From Psettodes erumei (taxonomy: Eukaryota > Chordata > Actinopteri > Pleuronectiformes > Psettodidae): 64,000 nt of DNA. The notes beneath the pieces are model-generated. The model was not told the origin of the DNA, ran no database searches, and saw only the letters and a list, made by a program, of their open reading frames with translations. Shown here in pieces: positions 12,501 through 21,300 of the stretch; position 1 is the first letter of the stretch; each line of letters begins with the position of its first letter. The position numbers and the translations under genes are program-made. The DNA lies in contig JAFBJZ010000112.1 in assembly GCA_016785225.1 (NCBI GenBank), positions 1,736,001 to 1,800,000 on the forward strand, in the 5' to 3' direction.

Positions 12501-14918
12501 GCATCGGCCTGTTCAACCAGTAACAGACAGGCTTATGTTACTGGGAATCTAGATTGCTCCAAATATTAGCTTCAAGAGTATCTTTAAGCGCTGGCTCCTT
12601 ATTTTACAGTGCGTGCACATTATCCTGGTAAAATATCAGAATATATATCTTTCTAAGTGTTCTAGCTCTCACCTAAAAAGAAAAGCTGTGTTTTTTCTCA
12701 CCCTAAAAAAAGGAACTTTTCTAAAACTCTCCAGAGTGGATAGATCTGTAAATGCCGACTCACTGCAACGCGAGGATAAAAGCCAGCTCAGTGAGGGTTG
12801 GGGGCTGTGCGGTAGTAAAGTCACACCTCGTGGTATCTCATTTTAAGTGCAGCAGAATCCACGTCACAGCTGCTGTCATTTTCCTTTATGCATGTTAACA
12901 TGATGCAAAGTCCATAAGATGGAGCTTGTTTTGAAAGGAGTCTGCAGAGAATGACAGCTGGTTAACAGGTAGTACTTAAGCGCCACAATTGAAATCACTG
13001 TTTTTATATTTGTTCCATTCACAACTTAACAAATTTGACTATAACGTTGGTTATGATGCAGTTTTATTGTTTGCCAACCGAAGGGAGAGTGAAGAGGAAG
13101 CAATTTATTTCTGTATTTCTGGTTTTCTGTTGTTCAGGTTTCAGGTTGTTTGACTCTGGACGCCTGTAATAACAGACAGACTCAGTGTAGTCTGTCTGCG
13201 TTTGTGGGTGAGCAGCCCGACCATGACGACGTGCCCCCGCTTTACTCTTGTCCACAGGTTTGACATTGTGTTAATGAAGGAGGGCCGGATGAAGGGGCAG
13301 GCCTTTGTGGGACTCCCCAGTGAGCGGAGTGCGGAGAAAGCTCTGCGGGAAACCAACGGCTACGTTCTCTATGACAAACCCCTCGTGGTCGTATCCTTTT
13401 CTCAGGGATTCTGAGAGCTGCTGGAAATCCAGGTTCATTTTGTATGGTACAATATTATTAATTATTAGTTTCTTAGGTGATGTCACCTACAGTAGCTTGG
13501 CAACAGCGTGAATTTATAGGATAAACAGATAACTCTTCACTGTGTGACTGTAAAGTGATCAGTAAATTAGACAACTTGATTATATCCAGAATTTAAACCA
13601 ACTTGTTGTTCAGTCACCATGCAGCCGTTTATGAGGTGGTCTGAAGTCAGGAAATGTGTCTGTGTTTTGGGTTGGTATGGTAGGTGTTATGTTTATAGGT
13701 TATTTTATGTTGGATGCACAAATCCTCTGTCTTGTGAAGATCTGAACCTGATAAACATGCCTGAAGATGGTGCATCAGTGAGATAAAACTGTGCTAGATT
13801 ATGTGCATGCATTGTTTCCTGTGAATCCCTCACAGGACACACAGAGAGGAAGACGATCTGAAACGAGTGCAAACACAAGAAAAACTGCCATATAGACACA
13901 TTCAATTTCAGAACAAAAACCCCCACAAACTTTGGGTTGGATTTCCTGAAAATAGAATTAAAACAGCTTTGACGTGCAGGTACCAGCACAGAGCATTTTC
14001 TGCACTGTGCAGGACAGTACAATGGCAAAAAAGATGTAGGTGAACTGGAAGAGAGGGCAAGTTTGTGTCGCAGGTGTTAAAGCAGGTGTGGCGCGTTCGG
14101 TCCTGTGGGGGGAAACGTTCAGGAAGAAGTCAGACAGAAGAGCAAGACAAAGACAGACAAGGAGACGAGCTGTGTGCATTTTCACCACAACATGAGATAA
14201 TCAGCCTCCCCGTCTAATGAAACACCAGTGTTGTGTTGAAACTAAGTGGAATTATTGTGACCTATATGGGCACAAATAATAAAAAAAAAATAACAGATTA
14301 GCATTAGCAATAGCTCATACTAGGGTAATACTGGCCTATCTGACTAGTGGAAGTCATCAAAATTTCTTCAAAAAATAACATGCACTGATTACACGATCAT
14401 CCAGAGCTTTGGTGCATCCAACATAGAATGAAAATGCAGAGCCAGTGCTGTTTACACTGAGCTCTCTAACTTGCGGACATTACCTCGCTCTCTACCGTGA
14501 CGGTAGCTGTCTCTGAGTCGAGCCCACCTCAGGAAGGCAAACTCTTACAAGGTCCATTTTTAGCCAGTAGTCCTCTGGCACATATGAAGAAACAGCTGCG
14601 ACCTTTTTCACATATTAAGTTTATATGAGGTGGTGAGCTGCTGTGGGAGTAAAGCACTATGATATATGAGTATAAATTATCAGTCTGTGATCCTGGGGTT
14701 AGGGTTTGGTGTATATCTTCTCTGTTACTTTCAGAGAAGGAAAGATATGTTTAGCAAAGAAACTTCAAGTTCCCACCTGAAAAAAGAAAATGCTATGTCA
14801 GTTTACCAGTTTATGAAATCAAGCACACACCTTGACTATAAATCCACAGCAATTCGCCAGATCTGCAAGACCAAAACCAGAAAGCGCCGACACCAAGAGA
14901 GTTCCAAAGCAGAGGTGA
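3392..14918 (+). CDS. rnpc3: U11/U12 snRNP 65 kDa protein (RNA-binding region containing 3), 14 coding exons
   Basis: The product bridges U11 and U12 snRNPs in the minor spliceosome. In the known family, its N-terminal half binds U11-59K and its C-terminal RRM binds the 3' stem-loop of U12 snRNA. Coding exons are 3392-3544, 3657-3704, 3858-3967, 4119-4208, 5044-5155, 5811-5879, 6741-6883, 7076-7201, 7530-7678, 10214-10402, 11495-11589, 11795-11853, 13258-13390 and 14850-14918. They sum to 1545 nt, giving 514 residues plus TGA, and every junction keeps frame. RRM1 spans about residues 15-90 (RNP2 LLIRHL, RNP1-like KHTAFATF). A proline-rich then acidic segment lies at about 195-242. The C-terminal RRM spans about 412-500 (RNP2 RLYVKNI at 415-421, RNP1 MKGQAFVGL at 459-467). 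The ATG has G at -3 and G at +4. Thirteen introns look U2-type by donor (including the untranslated one); the last coding intron is U12-type. Length, domain order and near-identical stretches match vertebrate RNPC3. Confidence 0.97.
3657..3704 (+). CDS. rnpc3: rnpc3 coding exon 2, RNP1 of RRM1
   Basis: This 16-codon exon encodes KHTAFATF and the following helix residues. It is flanked by a CCGCAG acceptor and a GTGAGT donor. Both ends fall on codon boundaries. Confidence 0.95.
3858..3967 (+). CDS. rnpc3: rnpc3 coding exon 3, end of RRM1
   Basis: It encodes the ALMRLHQLQILDHTLVVEFA region that closes RRM1, then a linker. The acceptor is CCCTTAG and the donor GTACGT. Two bases of the last codon are left for the next exon. 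Confidence 0.95.
4119..4208 (+). CDS. rnpc3: rnpc3 coding exon 4, basic linker
   Basis: It encodes a Lys/Glu-rich linker (KEEKKKQEEKQ) followed by the conserved ETGIAPSLG. The acceptor is GTCTACAG and the donor GTAAGT. The phase agrees with both neighbours. Confidence 0.93.
4209..5043 (+). other. rnpc3 intron 5
   Basis: Ordinary U2-type intron with GTAAGT donor and a pyrimidine-rich CTCTCTCCTACAG acceptor. A C-run lies near 4670-4680. A 142-codon minus-strand open frame at 4165-4593 overlaps exon 5 and has no recognisable features. Confidence 0.85.
5044..5155 (+). CDS. rnpc3: rnpc3 coding exon 5, conserved central block
   Basis: It encodes LKFHPNPTLKYLYPPPS and ALISVPKFYVQ, which closely match the central conserved block of vertebrate RNPC3. 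The donor is GTGAGT. Confidence 0.95.
5156..5810 (+). other. rnpc3 intron 6, weak acceptor
   Basis: The donor is GTGAGT. The acceptor (TTCAATTATAAAG) lacks a strong pyrimidine tract, although a TTCTAAC branch-like motif lies about 30 nt upstream of it. An open frame runs through most of the intron into exon 7, so intron retention would not necessarily hit an early stop. No other feature is seen. Confidence 0.8.
5811..5879 (+). CDS. rnpc3: rnpc3 coding exon 6
   Basis: This 23-codon exon encodes VLHLMNKMNLPCPFGPVTA followed by RPPL (residues 172-194), nearly identical to the human protein. That identity confirms the AAAG acceptor despite its weak polypyrimidine tract. Confidence 0.95.
5880..6740 (+). 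other. rnpc3 intron 7
   Basis: The donor is GTAAGC and the acceptor CTGCTGCAG. No gene, RNA or repeat stands out. Confidence 0.85.
6741..6883 (+). CDS. rnpc3: rnpc3 coding exon 7, proline-rich and acidic segment
   Basis: It encodes residues 195-242: a proline-rich run followed by the conserved acidic motif SSEEESEYES and further Asp/Glu. This low-complexity hinge separates the U11-59K-binding N-terminal half from the C-terminal RRM. The donor is GTGAGG. Confidence 0.94.
7076..7201 (+). CDS. rnpc3: rnpc3 coding exon 8, basic segment
   Basis: It encodes a Lys/Arg-rich segment ending KKPKIKDLLYTPKPDSQ, corresponding to KRKIKDMLNTP in human RNPC3. The acceptor is TTTGTTTCAG and the donor GTACAG. 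Confidence 0.93.
7202..7529 (+). other. rnpc3 intron 9
   Basis: Short intron with GTACAG donor and GTCCCTCAG acceptor, containing an imperfect AC-rich stretch near 7366-7397. An open frame at 7219-7725 runs across this intron into exon 10 but starts inside the intron, so I do not treat it as a separate gene. Confidence 0.85.
7530..7678 (+). CDS. rnpc3: rnpc3 coding exon 9
   Basis: It encodes a segment with CDVFEQPHPAGPRKIEFHIS, the counterpart of the conserved DVFDQPQPVGNKRIEFHIS block in human. The rest is a poorly conserved Gly/Glu/Arg-rich linker. The donor is GTAAGA. Confidence 0.94.
7679..10213 (+). other. rnpc3 intron 10
   Basis: This is the largest intron of the gene. It contains a G-rich stretch near 9415-9482 and an (AC)n tract at 9575-9604. 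A 208-codon open frame at 9457-10083 starts in the G-rich run, contains the AC repeat, and shows no domain, so I regard it as chance. Confidence 0.8.
9575..9604. repeat. Imperfect (AC)n microsatellite
   Basis: AC units with a few ACGC interruptions, inside rnpc3 intron 10. Confidence 0.8.
10214..10402 (+). CDS. rnpc3: rnpc3 coding exon 10, charged linker
   Basis: It encodes a charged linker containing EGFGKLYP and the conserved ending SRKELEKGRLSRD (human SRRELEKGRISREE). The acceptor is CACTTCAG and the donor GTAAAT. This is the longest coding exon. Confidence 0.94.
10403..11494 (+). other. rnpc3 intron 11
   Basis: The donor is GTAAAT. The acceptor follows a long pyrimidine tract (about 11445-11490) ending GAAACAG. 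A 17-nt T-run lies at 10695-10711. No gene is seen. Confidence 0.85.
11495..11589 (+). CDS. rnpc3: rnpc3 coding exon 11, start of C-terminal RRM
   Basis: It encodes MSVFKNYEPGEPTCRLYVKN and IAKQVEEK, with RNP2 (RLYVKNI, residues 415-421) of the U12 snRNA-binding RRM. The donor is GTAGGT, on a codon boundary. Confidence 0.95.
11795..11853 (+). CDS. rnpc3: rnpc3 coding exon 12, C-terminal RRM
   Basis: A short exon encoding DLKYIYGRYINPESEAERN, followed by two bases of the next codon. It forms helix 1 and the first loop of the RRM. The acceptor is TTCCAG and the donor GTATGT. Confidence 0.94.
11854..13257 (+). other. rnpc3 intron 13
   Basis: U2-type by its GTATGT donor, with acceptor CTTGTCCACAG. 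I see no RNA gene or transposon inside. Confidence 0.85.
13258..13390 (+). CDS. rnpc3: rnpc3 coding exon 13, RNP1 of C-terminal RRM
   Basis: It encodes DIVLMKEGRMKGQAFVGLP through NGYVLYDKPLVV, including RNP1 (residues 459-467). It ends on a codon boundary directly against a U12-type donor. Read-through into the intron would add only VSFSQGF before a stop, removing the final RRM strand and the basic tail. Confidence 0.96.
13391..13400 (+). promoter_or_regulatory. rnpc3: U12-type 5' splice site
   Basis: GTATCCTTTT matches the sequence recognised by U11 (through the U11-48K protein and U11 snRNA) and then by U6atac. All other rnpc3 donors (GTAGGT, GTGAGT, GTAAGT and similar) are U2-type. Confidence 0.92.
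14830..14837 (+). promoter_or_regulatory. rnpc3: U12-type branch-point sequence
   Basis: CCTTGACT would pair with U12 snRNA and bulge the A at 14835. It sits 14 nt from the 3' splice site, inside the usual narrow window for minor introns. Confidence 0.88.
14850..14918 (+). CDS. rnpc3: rnpc3 last coding exon
   Basis: It encodes QFARSARPKPESADTKRV and PKQR, then TGA at 14916-14918. This completes the last strand of the RRM plus a basic tail, like the human QFARSARPK ending. A different, 89-codon open frame (14666-14935) runs through this region in another phase and is a shadow. Confidence 0.95.
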   Translation, partial: QFARSARPKPESADTKRVPKQR

Positions 14919-14927
14919 ACCCAGCAG

Positions 14928-15292
14928 GTGAGTGAGACACTTGATTAGAACAGTCTGTGTGTGTATGTATACAACAAGCCTACTTATCATTGTGTCCTTT
15001 TACATTTGTGTTTACACTTTATGTATTCAAGATACCAAGGCCAGCAGAACCTTTTGTATCCTTATTTTGGCATATCCTTTGGGAAAAACAAACAAACCAA
15101 AAAAAACATGTATATGTGCCTATTGCGGCACAGTTGGACTTAAAACAACAACTGGATCTGCGCTGTAGTCTAAAAAAGGCTGAGCTCCGTGCATGGTTTT
15201 TTTGTATTATTATTGTTTTGTTTACCTGTGCTATTTGTGACTCCGTCAACCTCTCTTTACAATTTTCTCTACCTTGTTTGACTGAATTTCAG
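14928..15292 (+). other. rnpc3: rnpc3 3'UTR intron with alternative acceptors
   Basis: A strong U2-type donor, CAG|GTGAGT, starts at 14928, only 9 nt after the stop codon, so splicing here should not trigger nonsense-mediated decay. A distal acceptor (GAATTTCAG ending at 15292) follows a pyrimidine-rich tract. Proximal acceptor candidates with AGs ending at 15031, 15039, 15044 or 15047 lie just upstream of the tandem U12-like motifs at 15056-15080. The architecture matches the alternatively spliced 3'UTR known for U11/U12-65K. Which proximal AG is used cannot be told from sequence alone. Confidence 0.75.
15056..15080 (+). promoter_or_regulatory. rnpc3: USSE: tandem U12-type 5' splice-site motifs (U11-binding splicing enhancer)
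   Basis: Two copies of the minor 5' splice-site motif lie 16 nt apart: GTATCCTT at 15056-15063 and ATATCCTTT at 15072-15080. Neither appears to be used as a donor. In the known USSE of the U11-48K and U11/U12-65K genes, tandem copies recruit U11 snRNP, which activates an upstream 3' splice site and lowers productive mRNA when U11 is plentiful. Position in the 3'UTR, just past candidate proximal acceptors, agrees with the 65K arrangement. Confidence 0.88.
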
Positions 15293-15355
15293 GTGATGGT
15301 CATCAGATGTCGTCTTCTTTTTGATTATGAAATAAAGCATTTTATTAAAGTAACT
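15293..15355 (+). other. rnpc3: Distal terminal 3'UTR exon of rnpc3
   Basis: It begins after the distal acceptor at 15292 and carries AATAAA at 15331-15336. The end point is an estimate of about 20 nt beyond the signal. A TG/CT-rich stretch downstream could be the downstream element. Confidence 0.65.
15331..15336 (+). terminator. rnpc3: Poly(A) signal AATAAA of rnpc3
   Basis: Canonical AATAAA, 413 nt after the stop codon in genomic distance and about 50 nt in the distally spliced mRNA. T/G-rich sequence follows (TTGCTTCCTGCTTTTGTC). Confidence 0.8.
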
Positions 15356-15359
15356 TGCT

Positions 15360-18300
15360 TCCTGCTTTTGTCTTCCTCGCACACACACACACAGTTTGCC
15401 AAAACACTCAGCCAAACTATCATAACAGATTAACTGTAGTCCCAGAACTTTAAGTCCTGACAGCCGAGTAAATACAGACTGGGGAAGGTATATGAGATCT
15501 AGATTGGCTGTGCAGCAGATGGTGGGCTGTCAGCACAGAGGAGAAGCCACAGTCCTGAAGAGACAGCAAACAAACCAAACAGACTGCAGTCTGTGGGAAA
15601 TTGCTGGGACTGGGTTAGCTTGCCTTTACAATCCCCGGCTGGCCCCATCTGTGTGATTATAGAGAGCAAACCTAAGCCTCAACACAGGCGTTTCTGAACA
15701 TTTGGAAATCAGATTGGTTTCGGTGTAAGCAGTGATGTTATGTCTGTTATCTGTAAAACTTCTGAGGAGGAGCTCACATTACAATGCTGTGCTGAGCAAC
15801 TGCCCAGATGTGGTCTGGTTTGATGGACTTTTACAACATTTTGGTAGTTTGGTGAGAGATAAGAGCAACCTCTGGTTTTTCTATGATGCATCAGGTCCTT
15901 CTACTGGCAACATGTGTCTCCCTGTGGTTTAGCCTGAGCTGAAGAAGGTCCTGTGCTTGTATGCAAGTGAGCTCCAGAGAAAAACACAGTGGTGTACAGT
16001 ATCTGTCAGTCTGTTGTTTTAAAACAGTGATGGAGGGATGAGTACGGAAATGCTCAGAAATAGAAATAGGACACACAGAGATTGATGATTTTTATCAGGA
16101 CAGCATTGATATGTAATGATAATATTAATTATCCACCTGCTGATAATGAAGTGCTCGGTGCACACAGTCCCAGATATTTCTGCTTAACTATTGTGCATGT
16201 AGGTGCAACCAAGGCCTTTGCCTGGCTAAGGCTGTTAGAAACGAAGTATTTTTCAAATTTACAATTGAATGTTATTGGAACTGAACTGTTGCAACTCTTT
16301 GTTAATGCAGATCTTTCAGTGCAAAGCCTGTTACCACACACTGCTATCACTGACCAATCGTGGATCAGACATATGGAATCTGCGACGATGAATACCTCAC
16401 ACGCTCTCTGCCCTCTAATGTAGTGATGGTGTTGATGTGACAGGACTGTAATCTGCAGAGAACGGTGACAGTTTAATGGGATGTAATTGACCTCAGTGTC
16501 CTCCAGAGGGAAAACAATCACCATAACATAGCAATTATCAGAGCTTCCTTTAGTTGCAGTGTAAGTGCACGTTTTGTTTTCATAAAATAGCTCATTAACC
16601 TTTTATGAAGCTGTTTACATGCGACCTTAATCCGCTGATTTACTGTAACGGTTTACAGATTCAGGCAGGCAAACATTTCATGTCATGTTCTCTGTGAAGT
16701 TTGAAAATCATTTTATTTTGGTGAAAATGGGTTGCCGTTCACTACGTCCCAGCCCTGCTCACTGGTTCGGCCTCTCTCTGGTTAAGATCCAGGCGCAGAG
16801 GGTTATTAATCACATGTGCTCGTCTGCTTCGACCTGAACCTCATACGTCAACGCCAGTGTGAGGGAGGAGTTCCCATCTGTGCCCTACTCTGCTCGCCAT
16901 CTCAACGATGACAAATGTTCCACCCGCAGTGGAAATATTGAGAGTTACCAGGACATTTATCAGGTAACATTTGAGCAATATGAAAGATAACCTTTTGTAA
17001 GTGGACGCAGATAAAGATGTATGTTCTGCCTTTCCTCTGCAGTGGCTCCATCTCTGTGTAATGCCGCATCTACCCTGAAGTAACATCATGATAATATGCT
17101 TCTTATTCTGGGCTCAACCAGGTGTGTTTCTTTGGATGAAGCCTGTGGACTGCTGGCTACACATAAACAGGGGTAGACACCCAGTGTTGCAGGCCTGTTT
17201 TTCTGGACACAATATTCCTTTCTTCCTGTGCATTACTTGTACAAATTGAGTGCAACATTTACTCACAATATTGTTAAAACTTAAAAAGGAAGCGCAAACA
17301 GTAGAACTCCAGGCAGCATCAACATGCCTCAGGCCATGAGGCATCTGCAGACACCTCCAGTGACAACATGTACGTCTGAATCTGCCCGTGGGTTTCTTTG
17401 CTATACTGCCAATGTGTTGTTTGGCCTTGTGAATTTTAATGCTTCCACAAGCTGTGTCAGTCAGTCATTCACTGGATGCCACTGCAGAAACTCTGACTGT
17501 GAGCCTGTCTGCTGCGTCGCTCTGGGTTTGGGTTCAGTCAGAGATATACAGCATCAACAAACTGTCCGTTTAAAGCAAATGGTCATACAGACAGACTCTG
17601 AGCGTGTCAGAGGAGTGAATGAATTGGCAGGAATTGTCACTATACACTTGAACGAATACGAATGGATGTCAGGAGTCAGCTGTGAATGAGTCAGTGATTA
17701 TGAAGCATGAATGGGATGGTCGTTGCTGTGGCTGAGTTTAGTGTAAGATAGGTCACAGCTAATCACAACAGATTGTGCCTTTTTTTGTTATTGATCAGTA
17801 CTCTCATTTCATAAATGTCCTTATCAGGGTTGTGGTGGATGAAAAAAAGTTAAAAACTATTTTTACCAAACAGCAAGAGCATTTTATTAAATGTAGTGAA
17901 ACTAAACTTGTCTCCCACAAAGCTTTTACATTCAGTTGAATGTGATGATGATGTATGAATTCTGTTGAATCAGATTTAGTTTTCTAATGCACAGTGGCCT
18001 CTGAAGCAACTTTATGACATTGATGTAAAAAAACGTGTAATTTATCCAGACTTCTGGTTGTTTTGATTTTAATAGATGAGACAGAACCTCAGTGAGGTGT
18101 AATTTTATCTCAAACATATTCACATTGTGAATCAGAAGTGCTCTCTGCACTCATTTATTTTTATTTTGGCTCAGACAAAATTTGAAGCCAGGGGCTGATT
18201 TATATAACTTGATCTCTGTGCCAAAAACACATACAAGCAATGGATTTGTTTTTGTAATCCCTGTTTTAACATGCATCTTAATGGGCTTCATTTGTCAGCT

Positions 18301-21300
18301 ACACTGTAAATCAGTCTGAGTCTGAAAAGGCTATAGAAAGCTTTAATCCTTGATCAATTTATCACTACTGAAACACTGAGCACATACCAACCACTGAAAC
18401 ATCAGAGCAGAGGATTCTGGGTGAGGTATACAGCATATTATGCCACAGAGTTCAAGCCAATGCTATCATTATAAGTTAAGAGGAAACCAGTAATATGTGG
18501 CCACCAGCATGACCTTAATTTTAGAGTTAATATTTATCGGAGGCACACATATTCAGTCAGCCTTGCTAATAAAAGCCGTACGGGCAGAACAAATGCTCTC
18601 CGCTTCTGACACTGAATTAAAGATGGAAAACTAAACCGCCTGGGTTACATAATGTGTGCTGACACTTTAATGGAAACATCTGTGAAAGCTTTTGTTTGAA
18701 AGATAATAGACAGATTCTGTCTGAATGTCAGCGTATTGGTGCTGTATACTGAGCTGGTGGATGACATTAAAACTGACAGTGAACCTACGGTAGCAGGGGT
18801 TGCTCACCCCGACTGATCTGATGTCAGTGAACTGATTTCGAGTTTACCTGCAGTGAGTGATGGGCTGGAGCTGGTGGAGTGTACGGGGCTCTCATGGGCC
18901 ACAACTTGACTTGCACAGTGAATGGGGGTTCAGGTTTTTGTTTTGTTTTGTTTTTTTTAACAGAAAAAATGGCTTTAACCAATAAAATGGTGAGCAGTGC
19001 AGTCCCATAGTCCCGTTGTTCTTGATACACATCACTACAGTGATTTCTCTTTTGGCCACACTTCTCTCTTCTCAACATGTCTTCCCCAAAATCCAAACTC
19101 ATTTGACCCTTGTACACTTTTAAGTCACTTCCATTTTATTCTAACTCAAGGGTTTCTTCAGACTAAAAGACTGACTGTACAAAGAATGGCATCATTACAC
19201 TGCGTATGCTGACTCAAAATAAATGGAAAAGTTTGGATTGTCTTGGCTCCAGTGTACTGAAAATTAAATGTCCATGACTTCTTTTGTTAAATCTATAAAT
19301 ATCAAAAAAGTCAAGGTAAGACAACAGCAGGGACCCCGTGTTGAGCAGTACCTGTACCTTACAGCTTTCCATTAGATATCCTTTGTAGGAGGATGCACAA
19401 GTCATTTTTGCTGTGCATCTGCCCTTTTGCAGCACACAATGTAATAATCCTCAATTTGCCATCTGCCTCTTCCCTCACAGCCTTCATTCCTGCCCTCTTC
19501 ATGTTCCCACACTGCTGTGTACAGTGAATAAATGAACACCACCAACCTGCCATGAGCTTGTATTGTATATGATACTATTACATGATATATATTATATGTT
19601 GTATATTATTGCATTGTATTTATGTAATTTAGATTTAGATGTTGCTCACTTTAGTCATGTATTGTTGCCTTCTGATACAAAACTCTGCAGAATAAAACAA
19701 TGGGATACAAATGTTTTAATCAGTGAACTTTGGAGATACTGTTAGATGGATGTAGTCTGTTTCCTCTGTCAATAGTTACTAGTTACACTAAGCTAAGCAA
19801 ATAGGCTACTGGCTGTAGCTTCATATTTAGTATACAGATAAAAGAGGTGAATCAATATGCTCATCTAGCTCTCATGAGAAGACATCAACATGTAATGAGT
19901 GAACACATCAGATGGAGTAAAAGTACAGCCCTGCACACTGTTGGCTGAGTAGTATTTAATTTGCGTTTCGGGGGCTTTTCGAAATGCTGAAAGTCAATAA
20001 ACACAGAGCTTTTGTAAATGTTCATCTTTACATGATGAGTACTCATCCTAAAAGGGCTTGTTCACTGCAGACCGACAACCGCAAGGGATGACACATCATC
20101 ACACATCACCAGGACCTGACCAAAACACCAGGTCAAGACTGAGACTCACTGGTACAGTTCATCTGACCAACATTAACCTGCAGTTGCAGCTGTACCATGG
20201 TGCTTTGGTGGTCTGTTGAGACATTTATTTGAGTTTTCTTAACTCCTAGTTATTTATATAATTCATTAGAGACTAAATTAAATCTCAGCACACAGAACTA
20301 GCTGTCTGTCAAGACAAATTAGATCATGAGCTCTTACTGAAACAGTGACTGCTGGACCCATGTTTGAACTGGAGCTGGTATAAACAATTAATATCCCTCA
20401 TTGTCCCTCGTATTACTGCCTGGACCAACTTCACTGTCAGCTTCTGCTGACTTTCAAGGAGCAAATAGCAGGAAGGCACACAGTGCTTAGTCAACTCTGC
20501 AGTGTCTATATGGTCATTGGCCTTACAAGTCTCTCCAAGAGCAAATCTGTCAATTCTAAGGTATGCTTATTCATTATGAAGAGAATGATGGCTTGACCAT
20601 GCATAATTAATGCTTTTAAATCTTGCAAGTTTCATGAAGTTGTCTGAATGAGTAGCATTTAAAGCTGAAGTGAAGTAATGTGCTTGAATAATTGATCTAC
20701 AATGTCTTTGATGAGAAATGTGACCAAGGTCATCAGTTTTATTTAAACCAAGAAATTGATTTATTAGTCTTTGCTGCATATTCAGATTGTTTATGTTTGG
20801 ACACTCACGGATGGATTTATTAGGTACATATGGAGTGATAGAAGAGTAATCCAGTTCTCCAATTTGAGAGAGGCCGAGACAACTCCCTTCTCCACTTATG
20901 CAGTGGGTACGGTGAAAGCAGGAGACCCTTGACAGTTATTGCACAGCCCTGTAAAGCCTGTATCGGTATGTAAAAGAACACCCTGCTCTGCTATAAAGTG
21001 CTCATCCCACTGCAAGTTGCTTCCTCCCTTTTCTGACATTACACCGCCTTGCTCATTGCTCTGCCCTGCGCTGTCCGAGATGCCAACTAAATCTCAGCCT
21101 CATCTTGTCCGCCGTAACCTTGTTTATTCCCAACAGTGGCATTAGCAAAGCTGTAAAAGTATTTATGGGGGTACAAATGTGGGACAGCCAATCTAAGGTA
21201 AATCTATAAATCCTGGCTGTTGATTTCTCAGGGCCAGGAGGTGCAGGCCGGTGATCAGTAGAGGTAGAAAGTATTCCCCGGGTGACTCTGTGTGACTAAC

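Larger units (their letters stand above)
13391..14849 (+). other. rnpc3: U12-type (minor class) GT-AG intron in rnpc3
   Basis: The donor at 13391-13400 reads GTATCCTTTT and fits the minor-class 5' consensus (A/G)TATCCTTT exactly. Near the other end, CCTTGACT at 14830-14837 fits the U12 branch-site consensus TCCTTRACY except for its first base, and the branch A (14835) lies 14 nt before the last intron base. There is no polypyrimidine tract between branch site and AG, as expected for this class. The flanking exons join as PLVV|QFARSARPK, matching the vertebrate protein. The intron is phase 0 and holds no other gene. Confidence 0.93.

Noticed and set aside
14957..15433. 158-codon open frame over the rnpc3 3'UTR
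   Set aside because: It lies after the true stop codon, crosses the alternative splice sites and poly(A) signal, and has no motif.
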